Part shown: positions 23,471 through 34,686 of the stretch, in pieces | How positions within the stretch are numbered: position 1 is the first letter of the stretch | Layout of the letters: every line of letters starts with the position of its first letter | Source: Selaginella moellendorffii | Lineage: Eukaryota; Streptophyta; Lycopodiopsida; Selaginellales; Selaginellaceae | Direction: 5' to 3' | Assembly (NCBI RefSeq): GCF_000143415.4 | Contig: NW_003314264.1 | Span: 2,329,444-2,393,443, forward strand | Length of the DNA stretch: 64,000 bases | The notes under the pieces: model-generated | What the model was told of the DNA's origin: nothing | Database searches by the model: none | What the model saw: only the letters and a program-made list of their open reading frames with translations | Translations under genes and position numbers: made by a program

Positions 23471-23730
23471 AGGTACTAGAATGCTCTTCACAACTTTTTG
23501 AGTCATGTTTCTTCTTTCCAGAACGTTTTTGGTTTCATCCAGTAATCGGCTGGCATTTTTCTCTCACAAAGAGATTTTTCCGAGAGCTTGCGACGAAAGA
23601 TGGACCCCAATCAATCGCGTCCTAATAATCCCAGAGCGTTCGGCACAATCTCTGTATCCAACTTTGGCTAATGGTTTTGGAAGCCTTGCGGTTTTCCAGC
23701 TGCTTTGGTACTGATGGAATTCTGGATGTC

Positions 23731-25099
23731 TCAGGCGCTCAGAAACTCCTCCAGGTCGTCGCCGAATTGCATCAGGTCGAAGTTGAAGTCTTCAAAGGTG
23801 TCTTCGTTCATTGCGGTTTCCTGCAAGCCACGGGGTGTTTAAAAATGATTTCTTCTTTCATCTTACCTGTGCTTGTCGTAGATATTCCGCTCTGAATTCC
23901 TCCCGAGCAATGGAAATGTTGTTGATTTCATTGCTTAAATCTGCCTGATTCTGCTGTTCCTGACCATTCACTCCTGCGGCAAGAAACATAGAATGTGAGT
24001 TTTTTTTTTTTTTCATTCTTGAGCAAGCAAATTTCTTACTCTCAAAGATTCTCTGTTTGGCTTGTTCATATTCTTGAAAAGTAGAGTTCGTCGTCTCGTC
24101 AATCCCAACATCGGATGCCTGGAAAAAGAATATTAGGAAGGAAATCTACTTCTTTTGCTTACCAGGTTTCCAAAGATATGTTCCTTTGTGGGAACAGACG
24201 AAAGCAACCTGAAAGATGAGAAAGTTATTGACGACAAATACCATCAAACAAAGATCTCAGCGTACCTGGATCGTGCCAGCTGCAAACGCTCATTAATCCG
24301 GTTGATACGACGCTCGGTAGCTTCTTTCACAGTTTTGAGAGTAACACAGGTATGGCCATAGAGAAACGCTTTGTGCCTGACCATGTAGCGAATTACGTGC
24401 AGTGGAACGGGATCCGGTCCCTCCCTCACGATTTGAGCGAGAGATAAGAGCCATTGCAAATTTTCTGCAAGAGAAGCAAAACTTCAGTGTTATGACGAAG
24501 AACATAAAAGAAAATAAAAGGGATACTACTACGACTACGTACCTAGAGACAACTTTAAACATCAGGAGGAATTCCTGGAACCATGTAAAACTAAACTCAT
24601 TAGAAAGGAGGAGAAGATAGAGAAGAGAAGGAAAAAAAAAAAAAAACAAAGAAAGGAGTTGCGACAATGCTCCATCTAGAAAAAAAAATGGAAGAGCTAA
24701 CGTACCGAGAGACAAGTAGACTTTAACTCTGGGAGAGTATTCCTGCGTTTCATAGAGAATGTAGACCGCGTAGAGGGCTCCCAGTCTCCAAGAGAAAGGC
24801 TCCTCTGGAGAAAGATGAACTAAACGAACGAAATAGATTGAGGGATCAGAGAGGAAGAAGCAAAACGAAAGAAAATTTGGCGTACCACAGGCAGAGGTGT
24901 AGAGAATTTGCATGAACCGCGAGGGCTCCAATTTGGCGCGACGGGCCTGGTGGATGAAGGAGAAGCCGCGGCATCGCCATACCTCCTTCATCTGCGCCAG
25001 CTGCGTGCACCCAAGGATCGCAAACGCCTCGATCAGCTCGTCCACATCGCGCGATAGCGCAGTGTATTCCGCCGCTGACACTGCGCCAAGCACTTCCAT
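23731..25099 (-). CDS. snRNA-activating protein complex subunit SNAP43 (SNAPC1-like)
   Basis: Seven exons on the minus strand: 25099-24886, 24804-24706, 24464-24266, 24208-24163, 24118-24040, 23973-23867 and 23820-23731 (TGA), 277 residues. SNAP43 is part of SNAPc, which binds the upstream element of snRNA promoters in the nucleus. Seen: an N-terminal helical region with FMQILYTSAC, then the family hallmark WRLGALYAVYILYETQ, then RVKVYLSLENLQWLL and FLYG, and an acidic C-terminus (DTFEDFNFDLMQFGDDLEE). All junctions are in phase with GT-AG sites. Intron 2 (24465-24705, 241 nt) is much longer than the others (about 45-80) and holds a potential 32-nt cassette exon. The family call rests on the hallmark block; confidence in exons 4-7 is moderate. 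Confidence 0.75.
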
Positions 25100-26312
25100 T
25101 CAGCCTGTAAAGTTTAGGGCACGGATTAGGGCTGATGGTCCTAGCAAAAAGCGAGACGATTCTGAATTACTACGTCGAGCCTGACGTTTCAAGTACTGTG
25201 AGGCAGAGCGGGGAAACAACGAGCGCCCCTTACATGCTCCTAAATCCAAACAGCGCTGGGATATGCTCTGGGGCGGAGTGGGGGTTCGAACAGAAACATG
25301 ACCCAAATGTGTGAAGACCTCTATCGAAACTTTGTTGTTCATTCGCTGAGTCTCGGAGCAAACGGATCCCTGGAAACCCGTCCTCTTGAGATAGAGAATA
25401 TCGCTTTAGATCTTTGTGAGCTTCACATTGAGGGGCTGGTAGATGATGGCATTGGTCATGGCCTGGACTTCATCTCATCGTGGAAGAGATGTATGAGCAG
25501 ATGTTGTGGACGGGCCTTGTGAAGTCGTATCAGCATCTGTAGCGTTGGCTGGAGGCACTGCATTTCATCCACAATCTAGAGAAATGCTAAGCTCAAGATC
25601 CGGTGTGGAAGCTTGGGCTCGCAGCATTGCTCTTGCTTGGGACACTCATTGGAATGATGCAGCATGTCATTAGTGTTGGCATTGAGAGCTGGAACTGGTG
25701 GCACCACTGCTGGAGGAGATGCTGGACAAGCTTGTGTTGGGGGAGACGTTTGAGGATGCTCCTACTGCGTTGTGCTCCTCTGGCACCGGCAACTTGAGGT
25801 ATAGAGTTCATTTCTTGGCACTTGTCTTAGTCTTGGCATCATCCAGTAGGGTACTTATGGGCTCAAGATCTCATTCTTGAGTATTCTCTTGAGTCTCCTC
25901 ACCTTCAGCTTCATTACCTTTGTCCTTGGTGGTTCCTTTAGGAGTTTTCCTGCCCTTGCGCATTGGAGTTGGCTTGGCCTTGCACGAGGGTGGTGTTGTC
26001 TTAGCTGTTGCTCTTCATCTCTTCACTGGTGGAGTTGGTGCTGGTGGTGACTCTTCTTTTTCTTCTTCTTCTTTCTTGCTTTCTTCATTGTCTCCTTCCT
26101 CTTCATCATCATTGCAAAAGAGGATCATATATTCTTGTCTTTTTGAAGTGCATTCTCTTTTCTTTTGTGTTCAGGGCATCCTAGTGTTGGTGGTGTTGCT
26201 TGGCCTTTTGTGGTTGTCACTTGTTGCTATTTCTTTGATTTGGAAGGATGTTTATGTCAAGCTTTGGGATAAGTACCATGATAAAGAAATATGAATGTCT
26301 TGCATTCAAAAC
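25100..26312. other. Intergenic with a decayed reading frame on the minus strand
   Basis: The first 100-200 bp are the SNAP43 5' flank. From about 25300 to 26110 the minus strand can be read in patches: an acidic run (DEEEGDNEESKKEEEE), then proline- and lysine-rich segments, then serine-rich segments, separated by stops and frame changes. I do not recognise the protein. It could be a pseudogene or a gag-like repeat fragment. The last 200 bp before 26312 show nothing I recognise. Confidence 0.4.
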
Positions 26313-27445
26313 TGTAGCACATATGGTTTTTACCCTTTATCCTATGGTGATTTACCATAGGATAATATCACAAAGCGGAACTTAAACCCTTTATGTGCCA
26401 CATATTATATACCACATGTCCATAGGATAGTGGTGTGGAACCCGAGGTTTAGAGCCTTGGGCCACTAAATGAAGGAATGGTGCCAAACTCTTAAATATTG
26501 AGCCAATGAGTGATGGAACCAAACCATGGAGCAACTCTTAAGCATACAGCCCAAAGAGCAAAGGGACAGGAGCCCGGAGTGACTTGGAATAGTCCTAGAG
26601 CAATCAGCATCCCATTACTAGGACCAACACGCAAAACGGAGCCAAACGAAGTCTAATGCTATTTTGGCACACCAGTGGCTTAATGCAAGGACATGGGTAT
26701 TCCACTAGCTAGCATGGAATGGAACTTGAGCTTAAACCCAAGCCAGACACAAAACAAGGACAGACATGCAACTGGGAGCTAGACTATACCTCAGGTTAAT
26801 CAACCATACCCGACCTACCCACTATCCCTACTATACATTTGGAACCCCTGCAGCCCCCCCCCCCCCCTGAGGAACACACGCTTTGGGCTTTCACCCCAAG
26901 CCTCCCTTAATATCAAGAGTTGGTTTCTGAGACAAGCTCAAAACTTATTAAATATGGAATGGCACTAAATTGTGAATTTGGGCATGGGATGAACACCATT
27001 GTGTTCAAGACAATCTCTACATTCTGTAGATGTGCCAAATGAGCAAATTTAGACACTTTCCATAAATAGCATTTGGGATCAGAATGAGACTAACATAAAG
27101 GGCATGATAGCAAGGGTGTTTGGTAGATATGGTAAATTATCATCTAGTGTTATTGAGGGATTAGTTTTAATACGCGAGGGTTCTTGTCAAGCTAGTGCAA
27201 GATAGAACAAAAGAGAACTAAAAAGCCAGGCCAAGTATGCTTGGCAAAATAGACACTTAGGAATTCTGTCCTTATACTCATCTAGCCAAGTACAGATGCA
27301 AAGTCCAGTTTACTAACATTTGAACAAAAAGGACTGATAAAGGGTTTAGCAATACCGACCTCCTGCCGTCATGACAGTAAGGAAACAGTGTCCATAAGGA
27401 CTGGTCGACAAGTAACTTTCGATACCTAAAGTCACATTTGCGACA
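26313..27445 (-). repeat. 3' LTR of family C element
   Basis: It matches 32832-33915 along its full length, but has an extra C-run (15 C at about 26851-26865) and flanking GCTTTGGGCTTTCACCCC that the other LTR lacks. In the sense direction this is the block shared with family A LTRs. Confidence 0.85.
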
Positions 27446-27460
27446 CTCTCCCCCCTAGGG
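27446..27460 (-). promoter_or_regulatory. Polypurine tract of family C element
   Basis: On the minus strand it reads CCCTAGGGGGGAGAG and ends directly at the TGTCGC start of the 3' LTR. Confidence 0.7.
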
Positions 27461-28159
27461 AAGATCGACATCCTTGTTGATGCATACTTGAGTCTAGACC
27501 ACCGCCAAAAAATAACTCCAAAAAAAGTTCACGATGATCACACTATGTGAGAAATGCACCAACTTAAATGAGTTAGGAGGCAACCTCTTTGTCTAACACG
27601 GATACACTACCAGCTCAAACACCTTCCGACTATTGCTGAAAAAGAAATGACCAACAAAGTTAGCCACCCTTGCTACTATGGGAGTCACCCAGCTTACAAA
27701 AGTGTAATACGCCCCTGCCCACAGGGACATAGAGAGAGAAGCCAAAGGCCTTAACCCTCATGAGCAAAGAAACCAAACCCATTGGTAAAGTTTAGATAAA
27801 CTACTGTACATAGGTAGTTAAAGTTGTTTACATGGTCACGCCCTTTTAACGGAATAAAGAACATCGACAAAGAGGCGGGTTATGTGACCAGTCAACAGTA
27901 GTTACCCATGACTAAAGATTTCACCATGCACACGAAGTGTTAAAGTCAGTCTATTTATACTGGCCCAAAGTCAAAGATCAATAGATGGATAATATCAAAG
28001 TCAAAGACAATAATATCTTAAAGTTTTAAATATCAGTGATTAAATCTTAGATTAGAACACAAAAGTATTCCAAGTAAGTTATCATCCGATAAACCAATAG
28101 TAGAGCATAGAAACCACCAAAATCATCATAATTGGTAAACATAGGAACCACCATCGAAT

Positions 28160-28750
28160 TGTAAGCAACCAAAGGGAACGACTCGAGAGACGATCCATAG
28201 GGTTCAAATATAGAGGGAAAGGGCCCATAAACAAGAGTGCACCCCCTTTTCCAATCGGTTAAGGGTCTTGGGATACTTGTGGTTAAGCGTCCTTGGGTTT
28301 GAATAGTACTGGGCTGGGTGACCTCCCGGGAAGTCCAAACTCAGAGCTTACATTGGTATCAGAGGAGTCTCGAGTCCGACTCTGTTGGTTGGCTAGGGGA
28401 ATCATACCACATGTTGATTGACATCTGGCTGGTCCAGTTTGTTCCCGCTGGGCTCGACCCGAGGGGTAGGGTGTCAAGAGAGCGGGGCTCTCGGGAGAGC
28501 TGCGGCTCTCACCTTTCGTTCACGAGGGCGTAAACTTGCAGGGAAGCGTGGTGGATTGTAAGCAACCAAAGGGAATGACTCGAGAGACGATCCATGGGGT
28601 TCAAATATAGAGGGAAAGGGCCCATGAATAAGAGTGCACCCCCTTTTCCAATCGGTTAAGGGTCTTGGGATATTTGGGGTTAAGCATCTTTGGGTTTGAA
28701 TAGTACTGGGCTGGGTGACCTCCCGGGAAGTCCAAACTCAGGAGCTTACA
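28160..28750 (+). mobile_element. Complete TRIM (terminal-repeat retrotransposon in miniature)
   Basis: LTRs are 28160-28352 (193 bp) and 28557-28750 (194 bp), starting TGTAAGCAACC and ending AGCTTACA. By eye they differ at about eight sites, mostly transitions. The primer binding site TGGTATCAGAG begins at 28354, 1 bp after the first LTR. The 204-bp centre has no ORF. Flanking pentamers are CGAAT (28155-28159) and CGAAC (28751-28755), a target duplication with one change. It is nested in the family C element. Confidence 0.9.
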
Positions 28751-31700
28751 CGAACAAAATTCAATAACAAGTATATCATTAAGGAAACTCAATGATAAAA
28801 TTTAATTACCAAAAATTGTAAATAATATGTCAAACAACTTACCAAAGATAACTCAAAGAACACAAAGTATTATTAAATGGCAAGCAAAATGCTCGCGAAT
28901 GTATCACTCAAAGGAAATAACATTCTAATCTATCAAAACTAACTCGAGCAATAATTAACAGAACAAAATGAATGTGATAACACCAACAAACACTCATTTA
29001 TACCAACTATCGCACTAATCAATGTGAATAGATCTTAGTCAATAATACCAAAGAACTAGAGTTGCTCAAGCAAGCATTGGCAACATCCTATTAATGTCTC
29101 AAACCCAAGAGACCAATCCAAAGTTAACCATAAAGAACATGTAGTAATGCAAAAAACCAAAAGCCATTAAAGAGAACAATTAACTATCACATAAAACTAT
29201 CAATCATCCCATCAATAAAGAAATGTATAATCATTGTCAAAGAAGGAATCCACCATCCCAAAGAATAGCAAATCATTCTATATCAACAATAATCAAGCAA
29301 AACTTTTTGACAAGGATAATCAACTATCCTATACGATAGTCAATTATCACCAATAAGTGCCAAATGCAAATACTAACTTCAACATCGAAACTAATGAGCC
29401 AAAATGCCTTTCTCAAAAACTTTTACAAAATGGAACAATGAGCATAAAACTCAAAGAACCAAAAGCTCGAAGAAGCCTATAGCCAAATCTTGCCAAATAA
29501 TGATCACGAATCTTGCATGAACTAATTTCAATGCTAAAGAAGAAATCATGGTACAATCCATAATATCCTCCTTAACATATCCATAAGCTAAACTTCATAA
29601 TGCAAAGTTAATGAAGAGCATGTTTGCATCAATCCAAAAGCTAAACATAATAAAGCTATACTCAACAAGTGATCACTAAACAATCCTCCATGAATCCATC
29701 TATAAAAGACATAACACACTTCATAACAAACACAAGAAGAATCATTAATGATGGATATATCCCAATTCAAATCTAACAAGGACTCAAATATTTCAATATC
29801 AATCACTAACTCTCCCTCTCGTAAGGCTAGTATAATCCATCATTGAATCACTTTTCAAGGAAAAGCTCAAAATTGAACTTTTATTAAACAATCTCGTCTA
29901 GAACACAACTAACTCAAACTTGCCACTCAGTTCGTTTGAACATCAATACAGTTGCTAACTAACAATTGTACAAATGCTAACAACATAAAGTTACAACCAA
30001 ATCATCAACACTATCTTTATCAAGACTAATAAAACTCAATATCAATCCTAAGGAGAGATAACACCATTCGGTAAAGCAAGCCCATCACTATTAAATCTTC
30101 ATCGAGTGAAGCAAGTGTCAAAAGTCTTTAACAAAGTTTACAAGCAATTACTAGTCGTTGTAGCACACCTTATCTCTCTCCCCTTAACCCAACTAGAAAA
30201 GGGGCAATTGCTTGATGAGAGAGCCCTTAGTGGCTATTTTATCCCCATTTATCCCTCAAGGTTCCAAGGATCCACGGTGACAGTATATCCAAATCTCATT
30301 CCATGATCACATGCACTACAGTTGCAAAGCAACTAACAATCACTCTTCAACTTGCCTTCACAAGAGCTAAACACTAAACTCATGCCATCGAGTTATATAC
30401 TTGTCCAACATGAACGTAATACCCCAGGTACAAGATAAAGGTTCATAGACAAACACGAACTAAATGACCATTCGAATCCAACTCAACCATGATAAGCTCA
30501 CTGACACGTTTAACCAATAGCTCTGAGTATGCCTTGAAGAAGTTAGCTTCGTATGACCAACAATCAAAACTAAAGTGAAAACTATGAGATGAACTCATAT
30601 TGGTACACAACCTCCTCATAGACAAAGCTATAGTATGGGTACCAACATTTCAACCTTAAACAACTAAGTTAGACATCACTATCTTCAGCCAAGGCACAAA
30701 GCTACCAAGACCAAGTCAAGATCAATGAGAGTTCACTACTCTCATAGAGTCTTAACAAAATGCAAGGTGCAACCTGCCACCAAGCACAATGCTAGAAGAA
30801 AAGCACAAGGGTTACCTTTCTAAAAAAGTGCAATGGCCACTTTTCTACACCAACTCTAGACTCTATCCAACTCAATTGTTTTAGCCTTAAAAGTGAACAT
30901 CCCTTTTAGGCTGCATTATACAAACTACGTACTAAGGTTTAGGCTAACCAAAGTCAACTCTAACCCCTTCATTAGTTTGTATCGGCTTACAAAAATGGAA
31001 TGGTTTTCGAGCAAAGTGATCAACAGATCAACCATTGGAAAAGTTTAAGAAAATTTATGGAAAATTTTCTATCTTAGAGAAATAATGACTCTTAGTCTAG
31101 GAATGCAAACTTTCAAGACTCAACCAACTTCCTCCTACCTACAATTTCATATACGTTCACTTTAACACAAATTCTCAAGACCCATAGTAAGCTTAAGCCT
31201 TGAATATTTTTGCCTATATATCTGATATCAAACATTGATATCCGCAAAATGTAAAGTGAACATTCAAGGCTTGATCACGAAGACTACATCTTTAGATATC
31301 TACATTGCATTAACATTCTTCTTCAATCACTTTCAAGATCCAATGTAAAGCTAAAACACTAACAAGAAAAATGACATGGAAAAACAAGTTCTAAGGAAAC
31401 TTCCTCATCACTCGAACAACAATGCTACTTCCACTAACACAAGTGCTAGCAATGTCAATGCCTTAACTACACACCTTCTCCATCCAACAATCTACTTTAA
31501 GTGCTAATGAATAAACTAACAAGCAATAGCAAGTTAATGCTATAACCTTTTTACAACACTTAATGGGCAAACCCTTAAGGAAAAATTAACCAACTTAAGC
31601 TTAGCATAATGTACTCTCATCGAGAATCTAGTCAAAGCTACTACAATGCTACTTTGTGTAAGTAAACTAGCTTCATCATCAACCACTTTGGGGTTGATCA

Positions 31701-32813
31701 TCGTTTAACCAAGCAACTTCATAAACACATTGCTCACTATCACATGGATATGATATAAGTATTACAATGAATTAATCATCAATTGAGCAACACTACAAGC
31801 AATGCCCATGTTATTAATACAAAGATTTACGTGAGTATCAAATGTCAACTCGATTCAATAAAATGCAACATAAATGCCACACCCCACCGATAGAGACTTA
31901 CAACACCCAACCCCACTAATTTTTATTCACAACATGGACAAACTCATGCCACTCTCTTTATGACCAAACTCAAAACTAATCCAACACCAAGCTACCCAAG
32001 GAGGAACAACAAAGTTCCCCGGAAAAGAATTGAGTATTGTAACCCAAGTCTTGAATGGCAAGCTTAGAAAAAATGGTTTAGCGCTTCACTGCTATCCATT
32101 CCATGACTCACCATTTACAAGACCATCACTTCCAACATGCATCAAGGTAGGAACTCTTGCTTGCATAATGTGAACACGAGCAATGAGTTAACACCTCGTT
32201 GCGAATAATCTCTCCAAGAGAAAATGATTTACGTGTTTGATCCTTCGTCCTTGACAACTCTTTTTTTGGTCTCATCTTTGACTAAACCTCAAGCTTGCGT
32301 TTGCACTGCCTTTAGTCTAAGAAAAGTTTATGAGAGAGCACAGCAATGATTACTTGAACCAATAGACTAATCCTTACAGTCTTGATTGATCCACTTGTAA
32401 TTATGCCTAGGAAGGATCCAATAGTGCCATGCTAAATAGCTATGGACTAGTCTATTTGCCACTCATAGCAAATCCAAGGAGGTTTGCTTTCACCCATGGT
32501 ACAAAGAGCAACTCATGAAACTACCGATAGGCTAATATTAATCTTGCCAACTCAATGTGTAACCTTGAGTTGCTAATGTGCCTTTCTCACAAGCCCAAGC
32601 TCAAACTCATGCAACTGGAACAACTTAATCCCTCTTATGAGCCCAAGAGCAAGCTCATATTATTATGGTACAAAAAAGTAACCAAAATCCATACCCAAGG
32701 AACGAATGCAAAGCCTTTGCACCAAAGTGTGTATCCACTCGGATCATCATTTTCATCTCTATGTATGCAATGAGACTAGTTGCCCAATCTCATTGGATAG
32801 TACTCGCCGAGAC

Positions 32814-32829
32814 TCATCCTTTAATACCA
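32814..32829 (-). promoter_or_regulatory. Primer binding site of family C element
   Basis: On the minus strand TGGTATTAAAGGATGA lies 2 bp downstream of the LTR terminus. It is a diverged form of the TGGTAT-type tRNA-Met site seen in family A and the TRIM. Confidence 0.6.
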
Positions 32830-32831
32830 AA

Positions 32832-33915
32832 TGTAGCGCATGTTGTTTTTACCCTTTATCCTATGGTGATTTACCATAGGATAACACCACGAAGCAGAAC
32901 TTAAACCCTTTACGTGCCACATGTCATATGCCATATGTCTATAGGATAATGGTGTGGAACCCAAGGTTCAAGGCCTTGGGCCACTGAATGAAGGAATGGT
33001 GCCAAACTTCCAAGCATGGAGCCAAGGAGTGATGGAATCGGACCACGGAGCAACTCTTGAGCATACAGCCCAAGGAGCGAAGGGATAAAAGTCCAGAGTG
33101 ACTTGGAACAATCCTAGAGCAACCATCATCCCATTTCCAAGACCAGCACGCAAAACGGAGCCAAATGGAGTCTGGCGCTATTTTGGCATACTAATGGCCT
33201 AACGCAAGGACATGGGTACTCCACCAGCTAGCATGGAATGGAACTTGAGTTTAGACCCAAGCCAGACACAGAATAAAGACAGACATGCAAGCGGGAGCTA
33301 GACTATACCTCAGGTTGGTCAGCCATGCCGGACCTACTCACTATCCCTACTATACATTTGGAACCCCCCATAGCCCTTAGTATCAGGAGTTAGTCTTTGA
33401 AACAAGCTCAAAACTTACTAAATATGGAATGACACTAAATTGTGAATTTGGATGCGGGATGAACACCATTGTGTTCAGGACAATCTCTACATTCTGTAGA
33501 TGTGCCAAATGAGCAAATCTAGACACTTTCCATAAATAGCATTTGGGACCGGAATGAGACTAACACAAAGGGCATGATAGCAAGGGTGTTTGGTAGACAC
33601 GATAATCTATCATCTAGCATTATTGAGGGACTAGTCTCAATACGTGAGGGTTCTTGTTAAGCTAGTGCAAAACAAAGCAAAAGAGAACTAAAAAACCGAG
33701 CCAAGTATGCTTGGCAAAATAGACATTTAGGAATTCTGTCCTTATGCTCATCTGGCCAAGTATAAATGCAAAGTCTAATTTACTAACACTTGAACAAAAA
33801 GGACTGATAAAGGGTTTAACAATACTGACTTTCTGCCGTCGTGGCAGTAAGGAAAGAATGTTTGTAAGGATTGGCTGATAGATAACTTTCAATACCTGAA
33901 GTCACATTCGCGATA
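32832..33915 (-). repeat. 5' LTR of family C element
   Basis: It aligns with 26313-27445 throughout, but lacks the C-run and about 45 bp around it (junction near 33372: CATAGCCCTTAGTATCAGG). Confidence 0.85.
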
Positions 33916-33920
33916 AAGAC

Positions 33921-34686
33921 CATCTTGGAGTATAGTCATTATCAAAAGGATTTCCTTGATGAGTTTGTTGTAGACAAGGTTTGGTCCCAACCATTCCAAA
34001 TGGTGACTAGCAAACCGGTTGACTGTGGTTATTGACTGACTATGAAAGTACTAAATGGCTGATTGGTTCACAAACTTTTATTGATTAAAAGAAAACATTT
34101 TGAGTAAAACCAAATTAATAAAAGTAAGAATGTTTGAAGCATTACATGCTTCAATATCATGCCCAAAAATTTTAACAAAATGCACCTTGATTCATTTCAG
34201 CAAATTGCCATACATTTTTCCATAATAGTTACACCTCCACTCTTTTGCTGGAAGCATAAGGAGTGAGCTTGATAACATGGGACCATACCCAATCAGGTGC
34301 CATTTCTAGAATCAAATTGTTGGAATCACTGGAACCATAATTTCCATTTGATGGCATGGTCAAATTCAATATAGGCTTATTGGGCATTCACGCTCCATAG
34401 CAGCAAGAGAACCAGCAAAGCGGTGGAGATGTAGTGGCAATGGCGATCACCGCAGCAGCATTAGAAGTCTAGCCCCCCACAATCACCATTAAAATCACCG
34501 AATGGAGCTGTTTGACCACATTCGGTGGCAATCAAGATCCCAGCAACAAGGGTTGAAATGGTAGTTGGTGGTGTTGACTCTTGCAAGTCATCCTAGAAAA
34601 TTATGATTGCTTTACTGGTGGAGGTCATTGACTTTTGCATCTTGAGTGTGGAGATCAAAAACTTGAGCCATGGCTTTGCTTCATCG
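33921..34686. other. Sequence between the family C element and the solo LTR
   Basis: Besides the BED-finger relic it holds the C-terminal end of a short reading frame split by the solo LTR (see 36623-36902) and about 250 bp of moderately GC-rich sequence with no recognised content. Confidence 0.4.
34090..34357 (-). pseudogene. hAT-type transposase relic, BED zinc-finger region
   Basis: On the minus strand from 34357 one frame reads a start, then APDWVWSHVIKLTP, then KRVEV and a stop. The next frame continues CNYYGKMYGNLLK, a stop, then IKVHFVKIFGHDIEAC. This is the W..V...KR.(W)RC..C/Y GK.. LK.IK.H layout of BED fingers at the N-terminus of plant hAT transposases. One frameshift and one in-frame stop are visible and the second zinc cysteine position is Y. 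No catalytic domain follows. Confidence 0.6.

Larger units (their letters stand above)
26313..33915 (-). mobile_element. Family C LTR retrotransposon, non-coding (LARD-like), minus strand
   Basis: Direct repeats at 26313-27445 (1133 bp) and 32832-33915 (1084 bp) start TGTAGC and end GCGACA/GCGATA on the plus strand. Polarity is minus. A primer binding site TGGTATTAAAGGATG reads leftward from 32829, and a polypurine tract (plus strand CTCTCCCCCCTAGGG, 27446-27460) adjoins the left LTR, which is therefore the 3' LTR. Flanking pentamers are AAAAC (26308-26312) and AAGAC (33916-33920), a 5-bp duplication with one change. The 5.4-kb centre has no RT, integrase or gag that I can find in any frame, and carries a TRIM (28160-28750). 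Confidence 0.82.

Noticed and set aside
24293-25099. A 268-residue unspliced ORF over SNAP43 exons 1-3
   Set aside because: It reads through two introns (poly-T tracts giving F/L runs) and enters exon 3 in the wrong frame; the spliced model restores the family block.
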